Below, in pieces: positions 1-5,080 of a stretch of DNA of 5,793 nt. The notes under the pieces were generated by a model. That model had not been told where the DNA came from. It worked only from the letters and a program-made list of their open reading frames with translations, and did no database searches. Source of the stretch: Deltaproteobacteria bacterium (lineage in GTDB: Bacteria > Desulfobacterota > GWC2-55-46). The first letter of the stretch is position 1. Every line of letters begins with the position of its first letter. Position numbers and translations under genes: made by a program. The stretch lies in the NCBI GenBank assembly GCA_030646655.1, contig JAUSLB010000286.1, positions 1 through 5,793 of the forward strand. The letters run 5' to 3'.

Positions 1-4
1 GTCC

Positions 5-31
5 AGGACGGACTTTTTCAACATCCTGTTA
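5..31. repeat. Possible insertion-sequence end or dispersed intergenic repeat
   Basis: The segment GGACTTTTTCAACATCCTG (12-30 minus the leading bases, starting near 10) resembles, from memory, the motif GACTTTTTCAACA-CCTG. That motif recurs at the ends of IS1182-like and other transposons, and in intergenic repeats of Desulfobacterota and related bacteria. Only one copy is in the window and no transposase is visible, so the element, if real, lies to the left of the window. This is a resemblance only; a genome-wide search for the motif would settle it. Confidence 0.25.
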
Positions 32-269
32 GTCCTTGCAGCCTTGTTTTTTTAATCCGTTTTTATCAGTATATCCGTCCTTAATCCTTATCGCTATTAA
101 AGAAGAATCTTGACCGATGAGAGCGCGTCTTTTTTCAGATATTCAGACGAAGGGCAAAGGGCCTTACATCCGTTTCAGGAGCGGCTCTCTACCGTCCTTA
201 AACTCTCTCCGCATGCGTTCCGCAGGGGTCCGGATAAAAGAGCAGGCAATGATCTGGTCTGAGGCAAAT

Positions 270-274
270 AGGGG
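270..274 (+). promoter_or_regulatory. Ribosome binding site of hddC
   Basis: AGGGG lies 7 bases before the ATG at 282 and supports that codon as the true start over the upstream in-frame ATGs at 117, 213 and 249. The ATG at 249 has a weaker purine run before it. Confidence 0.55.
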
Positions 275-281
275 CCTTGAT

Positions 282-1001
282 ATGCCTTCTGAGGCCATTG
301 TTCTGGCCGGGGGCCTCGGCACGAGGCTTAAGGGGGTCGTAAAGGACATCCCCAAGCCGATGGCAGAGGTGAACGGGAGGCCTTTTTTGAGCTACATACT
401 CGATTATCTCGCACGGGCAGGGGTAGGCAGGGCTGTTCTATCGATAGGCTACAGGTACGGATCCATCAAGGATTTCTTCGGCCCTGCGTATAAGGACATG
501 GAGTTGGATTACGCGATAGAGGATGAGCCCCTCGGCACCGGAGGGGCGATACTCGAGGCGATGAAGGCGGTTCGCGGGCAAGAAATCTTTATCCTGAACG
601 GGGATACCTTCTTTGACTTGAGCCTCCAAGGGCTTATTAAGGCGCATAGGGATAGCCTTGCGGATATAACTCTGGCGCTTAAGCCCATGCGGGACCTCGA
701 CAGGTACGGGACGGTCATATTAAAGGGCGACAGGGTCGCCGGTTTCAGGGAAAAATCGTTCCAGAGCTCCGGGTACATAAACGGAGGGGTTTACGCGGTT
801 AAAAAGAATATAGCGGAGAGGCTAAAGGCGCTCGGCTTGAAGAGGTTCTCATTTGAGTCTGATTTTCTTCAAAGAGAGATAGCCGGGCTCAATGCCTTTG
901 GGTTCGTAAGCGACTCATATTTCATCGACATAGGCATACCCGAGGATTACGAACGGGCGCGGAGCGATTTTAAAAATTTTAAAAAGGGGGCGGCGGGATG
1001 A
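282..1001 (+). CDS. hddC: D-glycero-D-manno-heptose 1-phosphate guanylyltransferase (HddC-type nucleotidyltransferase)
   Basis: Predicted cytosolic NTP_transferase-fold enzyme that joins D-glycero-alpha-D-manno-heptose 1-phosphate to GTP, giving the GDP-heptose and pyrophosphate. With the start at 282 it is 239 residues, the usual size of this family. Visible motifs: the nucleotide-binding LAGGLGTRL loop (8-16) followed by the KPM segment (Lys25), the EDEPLGTGGAI substrate loop (80-90), the metal-binding NGD at 106-108, SGYINGGVY (163-171) and the C-terminal DIGIPEDY (216-223). Motifs alone cannot separate HddC from other sugar-phosphate guanylyl-, cytidylyl- or thymidylyltransferases; the HddA kinase that overlaps its end by 4 bases (ATGA) makes the heptose role likely. 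An in-frame ATG at 117 would add 55 residues with no family resemblance, so I rejected it. The gene ends in two tandem TTTTAAAAA units and a run of five G that acts as the ribosome site of the next gene. Confidence 0.85.
   Translation: MPSEAIVLAGGLGTRLKGVVKDIPKPMAEVNGRPFLSYILDYLARAGVGRAVLSIGYRYGSIKDFFGPAYKDMELDYAIEDEPLGTGGAILEAMKAVRGQEIFILNGDTFFDLSLQGLIKAHRDSLADITLALKPMRDLDRYGTVILKGDRVAGFREKSFQSSGYINGGVYAVKKNIAERLKALGLKRFSFESDFLQREIAGLNAFGFVSDSYFIDIGIPEDYERARSDFKNFKKGAAG
968..985 (+). repeat. Tandem pair of TTTTAAAAA at the end of hddC
   Basis: Two adjacent copies of the 9-mer TTTTAAAAA, followed by five G, encode the hddC C-terminal FKNFKKG stretch. This AT-rich patch stands out in an otherwise GC-rich operon. 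The runs are only 4-5 bases, so strong slippage is not expected; it may simply keep the hddA ribosome site unstructured. Confidence 0.5.
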
Positions 1002-1999
1002 TAGTTTCGCGCACTCCCCACAGGATCTCGTTTTTCGGCGGCGGGACCGATTACCCCCAGTGGTACAGGGAGAACGGCGGCAAGGTTTTAGGGGTGGCCA
1101 TAGACAAGTACTGCTACATAAGCTGCAGGGAGCTCCCCCCCTTCTTCGAGCACAAGTACAGGATAGCCTACTCGAAGATAGAGCTCGTAAACAGAAGAGA
1201 AGAGATACAGCACCCCTCGGTTAAGGGCACGCTCGACCATTTAAATATTGATCAGGGGCTTGAGATACACCACGACGGCGACATCCCGGCCCGCTCCGGC
1301 ATGGGGTCGAGCTCCGCCTTTACGGTGGGGCTCCTTAAGACCCTCCATGCGCTGGAAGGGAAGATAATCTCGAAAGAGGAGCTCTTTAAAGAGGCGATAC
1401 ACGTTGAGCAGGACCTGATAAAGGAGAATGTCGGCTCTCAGGATCAGGTCTGGGCCGCTTGCGGCGGGCTTAATACGATAGAGTTCCTCCAAAACGGCGA
1501 GATAGTCGTCGAGCCGATAATCATGGACGAGAGCTGCCTTACGAGCTTCGAGGAAAAGTTCATGCTCTTCTATACCGGCATAGCGAGGTACTCATCAGAG
1601 ATAGCGCACGAGCAGATACGGAACACGCCCAAGAACAAAGAGGAGCTAATGAAGATGCGCTCTCTCGTTGACGAGGCGCACAGGGTCCTTACCTCCAAAA
1701 AATGCGACTTCACGGATTTCGGAAGGATGCTCCATGAGACCTGGCAATTAAAGAGGAAGCTCTCCACCAAGATAACTAACGGGAAGATCGACGAGATATA
1801 CGAAACGGCGGTAAAGAACGGCGCAGTCGGGGGAAAGCTTCTGGGCGCGGGCGGAGGCGGGTTTATCCTCTTCTATGTGGAGCCTGAGGATAAGGTCAAG
1901 GTCAAGGAGGCGCTTAAGGGATATTTGCACATCCCGTTCAAGTTCGACTTCAACGGCTCCGAGATAATCGTTTACAGGCCGGCATACCATACGAGGTGA
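998..1999 (+). CDS. hddA: D-glycero-alpha-D-manno-heptose 7-phosphate kinase (HddA), GHMP family
   Basis: GHMP-superfamily sugar kinase that phosphorylates D-glycero-D-manno-heptose 7-phosphate at the anomeric carbon (ATP-dependent), giving the 1,7-bisphosphate in the GDP-heptose branch. It is 333 residues, close to the family's usual length. It begins with the diagnostic PHRISFFGGGTDYP motif (7-20). The ATP phosphate loop follows, with GDIPARSGMGSSSAF (94-108), then GSQDQVWAACGGLN (146-159) typical of heptose kinases, and the C-terminal GGKLLGAGGGGFILFY motif 3 (278-293). The start overlaps the hddC stop as ATGA and is preceded by a G-rich site, suggesting translational coupling. The next step needs a GmhB phosphatase, and the substrate needs a GmhA isomerase; neither is in the window. 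Close relatives act on other sugars (for example fucokinase-like or L-arabinokinase-like GHMP proteins), but the FFGGGTDYP start and the hddC neighbour make HddA the best call. Confidence 0.9.
   Translation: MIVSRTPHRISFFGGGTDYPQWYRENGGKVLGVAIDKYCYISCRELPPFFEHKYRIAYSKIELVNRREEIQHPSVKGTLDHLNIDQGLEIHHDGDIPARSGMGSSSAFTVGLLKTLHALEGKIISKEELFKEAIHVEQDLIKENVGSQDQVWAACGGLNTIEFLQNGEIVVEPIIMDESCLTSFEEKFMLFYTGIARYSSEIAHEQIRNTPKNKEELMKMRSLVDEAHRVLTSKKCDFTDFGRMLHETWQLKRKLSTKITNGKIDEIYETAVKNGAVGGKLLGAGGGGFILFYVEPEDKVKVKEALKGYLHIPFKFDFNGSEIIVYRPAYHTR
1993..1999 (+). promoter_or_regulatory. Strong Shine-Dalgarno that decides the start of the ColD-like gene
   Basis: GAGGTGA lies 5 bases before the ATG at 2005 and overlaps the hddA stop codon. 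The in-frame GTG at 1996 sits inside this site, so it is unlikely to be the start even though it would give a classic GTGA overlap; I chose 2005. Confidence 0.65.
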
Positions 2000-2004
2000 G
2001 TAAG

Positions 2005-3165
2005 ATGAGGTTCGAGATCGCAAGCTCCACATGGGGGCAGGAGGAGAAAGACGCCGTTATGGAGGTGCTTAAAGGGGGCTCCTTTACGATGGGGAGGAAC
2101 GTAGCAGAGTTCGAGGAGGCGTTCGCGGGATACTTCGGCATGAGGCACGCGGTCATGGCGAACTCGGGCTCCTCGGCGAACCTCATAGCGGTAGCCTCTC
2201 TTTTCTACAGGAAAGACAACCCCCTCAAGCGCGGGGACGAGGTGATAGTCCCGTGCGTCTCATGGTCAACCACATTCCACCCGCTCCACCAGTACGGGCT
2301 GAAGCTGAAGTTCGTTGACATAGACCTGGAGACCCTCAGTTACGATATCGGAGGGCTGAAAAAAGCGGTCTCGAAAAATACGAGGATGATAGTGGCCGTA
2401 AGCATCCTCGGCAACCCCTGCCAGTTCGACGAGATAACGGGGATATGCGGGGAGAATAACGTCGTCCTCTTTGAGGACAACTGCGAATCGATGGGCGCCC
2501 GGTTCAACGGCAGGTACACGGGCACATTCGGGCTCATCAACACCTTCTCTACATTTTTCTCCCACCACATCTCGACTATGGAGGGCGGGTTCGTCTTAAC
2601 CGACGATAAGGAGCTCTATAACATACTCAAGTCCTTAAGGAACCACGGCTGGACGAGGGATCAGGACCCGGACAGCCCCATCTTCGAGAGGAACGGGGAC
2701 GACTTTTTCGAGGCCTACAGGTTCATACTGCCCGGCTACAATGTGCGGCCCGGAGAGATGCACGGCGCCATCGGGAAGGCCCAGCTAAGTAAGCTCGAGG
2801 GCTTCGTTAAGGTAAGGAGGCGGAACGCAAGGCACTTCAAAGACCTGTTCAGGGGCGATAAGAGGTTCATAACTCAAAAGGAGATAGGAGAGAGCTCATG
2901 GTTCTCATTCACCATGATAGTGAACCCTGATTCAGGCATTGAGCGTAAAAGGGTGTTAAAGAGATTGAAAGACGCCGGGATAGAGCACAGGATAATAACA
3001 GGGGGCAATATCCTCAGGCACGATGTCGTGAAATACTACGACTGCGAGGTGACGGGCTCAAAGAACGCCGATATCGCTCATTATAACGGCTTTTTTGTAG
3101 GCAACCACCCTTATGACTTGAGAGACAAGATCGACTTTCTTTACGAGACGCTAAAGACCGTATAA
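2005..3165 (+). CDS. ColD-like PLP-dependent NDP-4-keto-sugar 3-dehydratase (DegT/DnrJ/EryC1/StrS family)
   Basis: Fold-type I PLP protein of the sugar aminotransferase family, 386 residues from the ATG at 2005, against 388 for ColD of E. coli. Family features: opening ASSTWGQEE (6-14), NSGSSAN cofactor phosphate loop (53-59), EDNCES with the PLP-ring Asp158, and GYNVRP-E (244-251). The Lys that forms the internal aldimine in aminotransferases is replaced by His: the region reads FSTFFSHHISTMEGG, with the His pair at 187-188. This His substitution is known from ColD (GDP-4-keto-6-deoxymannose 3-dehydratase) and from RfbH/E1, which remove the C3 hydroxyl through a PMP intermediate. The five cysteines (84, 139, 148, 160, 347) do not fit the E1 iron-sulfur spacing and no E3-type reductase is present, so it is ColD-like, probably using glutamate to form PMP. 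The heptose neighbours suggest a GDP-4-keto-heptose substrate (inferred). An automatic label of 'aminotransferase' would mislead. Confidence 0.85.
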   Translation: MRFEIASSTWGQEEKDAVMEVLKGGSFTMGRNVAEFEEAFAGYFGMRHAVMANSGSSANLIAVASLFYRKDNPLKRGDEVIVPCVSWSTTFHPLHQYGLKLKFVDIDLETLSYDIGGLKKAVSKNTRMIVAVSILGNPCQFDEITGICGENNVVLFEDNCESMGARFNGRYTGTFGLINTFSTFFSHHISTMEGGFVLTDDKELYNILKSLRNHGWTRDQDPDSPIFERNGDDFFEAYRFILPGYNVRPGEMHGAIGKAQLSKLEGFVKVRRRNARHFKDLFRGDKRFITQKEIGESSWFSFTMIVNPDSGIERKRVLKRLKDAGIEHRIITGGNILRHDVVKYYDCEVTGSKNADIAHYNGFFVGNHPYDLRDKIDFLYETLKTV

Positions 3166-3170
3166 AGGGG
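3165..3170 (+). promoter_or_regulatory. Ribosome binding site of the Cj1427-like gene
   Basis: AAGGGG sits 10 bases before the ATG at 3181, in the only true gap (15 bases) between genes 1-6. The gap is too short for a terminator and promoter, so the operon continues across it. Confidence 0.6.
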
Positions 3171-3180
3171 AATCTTCCAG

Positions 3181-4116
3181 ATGGCGAATATACTCGTTAC
3201 GGGCGGGGCGGGCTACATAGGCTCAACGCTTGTCCCGGAGCTCCTGAAGGCCGGGCACTCGGTAACTGTCTTGGACAATTTCATGTTCGGCCAGAGCCCG
3301 CTGCTTGAGTGCTGCGCCTGCGACAGCTTCGAGGTGGCAAGGGGGGATGCAAGGGACGAGGGCTTCATAGGGCCTTACCTGAAAAAGGCCGACTGCATAA
3401 TCCCCCTTGCCGCGCTCGTGGGCGCGCCGCTTTGCAGGAGGGATCCCATAGGGACCGTCACGACGAACAGGGACGCGATAGGGTTGATAGCGAGGCTCTC
3501 ATCAAAAGCGCAGAGGATAATAATACCTACTACGAATAGCGGCTACGGGATCGGGGAGAAGGGGGTGTTATGCACCGAAGAGACGCCGCTAAACCCGGTA
3601 TCGGCTTACGGGAAGACGAAAGTGGAAGCGGAGGAGATAGTGCTTGAGCGGGGAAATTCAATAAGCCTGAGGCTCGCAACCGTCTTCGGCGCCTCCCCGA
3701 GGATGAGGATAGACCTTCTTGTGAACGACTTTGCCTACAGGGCGGTCAAGGACAGGTTCGTCGTGGTCTTCGAGGGGCATTTTAAAAGGAACTACATACA
3801 CATCCGCGACGTTGCCAGAGCCTTTATCCACGCCATAGATAACTTCGACTCCATGAAGGGCGGGGCGTACAATGTCGGGCTTTCCAGCGCGAACCTTTCA
3901 AAGCTTGAGCTTTGCGCCAGGATAAAGGAGCAGGTGGAGGACTTCGTCTATATCGAGGCGCCTGTCGGGCAAGACCCTGATAAGAGGGACTATATAGTAT
4001 CGAACGAGAAGATAGAGAGGACCGGCTTTAAGCCCATCTACTCGCTTGATGCAGGCATAAGGGAGCTTATAAAAGGCTTTAGCATCATCGTGAACAGCAG
4101 GTACGGGAATGTTTAA
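3181..4116 (+). CDS. NAD-dependent extended SDR, probable GDP-heptose 4-dehydrogenase (Cj1427-like)
   Basis: Extended short-chain dehydrogenase of 311 residues. The Rossmann motif GGAGYIG is at 8-14, an acidic residue ending beta 2 is Asp32 (NAD preference), and the active site has Ser120 in TTNSGYGIGEK with Tyr143 and Lys147 in YGKTK. Segments such as IPLAALVGAPLC (74-85), LRLATVFG-SPRMR (163-176), NYIHIRDV (204-211), NVGLSSANL (231-239) and DPDKRDYIVSN (265-275) closely match what I recall of Campylobacter jejuni Cj1427. That enzyme oxidises C4 of GDP-D-glycero-alpha-D-manno-heptose, keeps its NADH bound and is reoxidised with 2-oxoglutarate. In C. jejuni it also sits with HddC and HddA homologues, which supports the same job here: making the 4-keto sugar used by the ColD-like and Fcl-like neighbours. 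General annotation would read 'NAD-dependent epimerase/dehydratase'. It does not look like GMD, the 4,6-dehydratase. The next gene overlaps its last 8 bases. Confidence 0.8.
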   Translation: MANILVTGGAGYIGSTLVPELLKAGHSVTVLDNFMFGQSPLLECCACDSFEVARGDARDEGFIGPYLKKADCIIPLAALVGAPLCRRDPIGTVTTNRDAIGLIARLSSKAQRIIIPTTNSGYGIGEKGVLCTEETPLNPVSAYGKTKVEAEEIVLERGNSISLRLATVFGASPRMRIDLLVNDFAYRAVKDRFVVVFEGHFKRNYIHIRDVARAFIHAIDNFDSMKGGAYNVGLSSANLSKLELCARIKEQVEDFVYIEAPVGQDPDKRDYIVSNEKIERTGFKPIYSLDAGIRELIKGFSIIVNSRYGNV

Positions 4117-5080
4117 GGATTCCAAGATATATGTCGCCGGCCATACGGGCCTCCTCGGCTCGGCGCTTTTAAAAAGGCTCGGCTCCGAGGGCTACGGGAA
4201 TATAGTGACAAGGACCCGCGATGAGCTCGACCTGACTGATCAGGCTCAGGTCGAAGGTTTCTTTAAAAAAGAAAGGCCTGAGTATGTCTTTTTGGCCGCC
4301 GGCCTTACAGGCGGGATCATAGCCAATAAGACCTGGCCTGCCTGGTTTTTCCATACGAATATCTCGATACAGGACAATGTCTTCGAGGCATGCAGGAGAT
4401 ACGAGGTCGAGCGTATGGTCTACTACGGCTCATCCTGCATATACCCGAAGGGATACCCCCAGCCGATGAAGGAGGAATACCTCATGGCAGGCCCGGTAGA
4501 GGAGACGAGCGAGGCTTACGCCGTAGCTAAAATAGCGGGTATAACGGCGTGCAGGGCCTATAACAAAGAGGACGGGGTGGCGCGGTTCATCGCCCTTGTC
4601 CCGAACTCCATGTACGGGCCGAACGATAATTTCAGCATCGAGGGCTCGCATGTGCTCTCTGCGGTCATAAGGAAGCTGAATGACGCAAAAGAAGAGGGCA
4701 GGGACAGGGTCGTGCTCTGGGGGAGCGGAAGGCCTTTAAGGGAGTTCCTCTTTAGCGCTGACGCGGCGGACGCGTCGATATTCGCCGTCAATAACGCGCA
4801 GGATCTCGAAGACACCCACTACAACATCGGGAGCGGCTTTGAATGTACCATAATGGAGCTTGCGGATACTATCGCTAAAGTTGCCGGCTACCAAGGCGCG
4901 ATCGAATGGGACGCCGAAAAGCCGGACGGGGCTAAAAGGAAGCTCCTCGACAGCACAAGGTTCACCTCCCTTGGCTGGGCGCCAAAGACCGCGCTTAAAG
5001 AGGGGATCGCGGCCACATACGAATGGTACTCGGAAAACCTCTCGAAAGGGGCCTTATGCACTCAGCAGCAGGGGAATTAG
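4109..5080 (+). CDS. fcl: GDP-L-fucose synthase family epimerase/4-reductase (Fcl/WcaG/ColC-like)
   Basis: NADPH-dependent extended SDR of 323 residues; E. coli Fcl is 321. Fcl turns GDP-4-keto-6-deoxymannose into GDP-L-fucose by C3/C5 epimerisation and C4 reduction, and the related ColC finishes GDP-L-colitose after ColD by C5 epimerisation and C4 reduction. Visible features: GHTGLLG cofactor loop (11-17), GSSCIYP (107-113), SEAYAVAKIAG with Tyr137 and Lys141, NSMYGPNDNF (166-175), SHV with His181, WGSGRPLREFL (204-214), KPDGAKRKLLD (271-281) and SLGW (287-290). Cys110 and His181 correspond to the epimerisation acid/base pair Cys109/His179 of E. coli Fcl and are kept. In my recollection the Campylobacter heptose C4-reductase Cj1428 has lost the Cys, so this protein should epimerise as well as reduce. 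Placed after a ColD-like gene, a ColC-type role on a 3-deoxy-4-keto heptose is the best inference. It starts inside the upstream gene (8-base overlap). Its last residues, ALCTQQQGN, lie beyond the conserved end and are encoded where the transketolase gene overlaps. Confidence 0.88.
   Translation: MFKDSKIYVAGHTGLLGSALLKRLGSEGYGNIVTRTRDELDLTDQAQVEGFFKKERPEYVFLAAGLTGGIIANKTWPAWFFHTNISIQDNVFEACRRYEVERMVYYGSSCIYPKGYPQPMKEEYLMAGPVEETSEAYAVAKIAGITACRAYNKEDGVARFIALVPNSMYGPNDNFSIEGSHVLSAVIRKLNDAKEEGRDRVVLWGSGRPLREFLFSADAADASIFAVNNAQDLEDTHYNIGSGFECTIMELADTIAKVAGYQGAIEWDAEKPDGAKRKLLDSTRFTSLGWAPKTALKEGIAATYEWYSENLSKGALCTQQQGN
5045..5051 (+). promoter_or_regulatory. Ribosome binding site of the transketolase gene, inside fcl
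   Basis: AAAGGGG lies 4 bases before the ATG at 5056. It supports a start inside the preceding gene, giving a 25-base overlap and probable translational coupling. Confidence 0.55.

Larger units (their letters stand above)
1..281. other. Upstream non-coding region, no supported gene
   Basis: I see no convincing gene here. A reading frame opens at an ATG at 117 and runs into hddC, but its first 55 codons give a sequence without recognisable family features. Its codon use is also less orderly than in the genes that follow, and the HddC family normally begins just before the LAGG motif, which fits the ATG at 282. The stretch 41-100 is T- and A-rich and could hold the operon promoter, but I found no -35/-10 pair with good matches and a 16-18 base spacing. 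The first 30 bases resemble an insertion-sequence end (listed separately). The region may be the 5' leader of the operon. Confidence 0.5.

Noticed and set aside
110..143. TTGACC (110-115) with an AGATAT/GATATT element near 137-143 as a promoter
   Set aside because: The spacing is about 21-22 bases and the -10 match is weak; not enough to call a promoter.
968..990. Slippage or phase-variation tract at A5-G5
   Set aside because: Runs of five bases are too short for the hypermutable tracts known in phase-variable surface loci.
1996..2004. GTG start at 1996 giving a GTGA overlap with hddA and a 389-residue protein
   Set aside because: The GTG lies inside the strong GAGGTGA ribosome site that is correctly spaced for the ATG at 2005, and family members begin close to the ASSTWG segment.
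2005..3165. RfbH/E1-type iron-sulfur 3-dehydrase
   Set aside because: The cysteine positions do not fit the E1 cluster spacing, the protein is about 50 residues shorter than E1 (about 437), and no E3 reductase gene is present.
3166..3180. Terminator between the ColD-like and SDR genes
   Set aside because: The gap is 15 bases, holds a ribosome site and shows no stem-loop with a T-run.
3309..3539. Same-strand open frame inside the SDR gene
   Set aside because: Arg- and Gly-rich composition typical of an out-of-frame shadow; the real SDR frame covers it fully.
3181..4116. GMD-type GDP-mannose 4,6-dehydratase or UDP-glucose 4-epimerase
   Set aside because: At 311 residues it is shorter than GMD, and the segments around 74-85, 117-127 and 231-275 match the Cj1427 type better.
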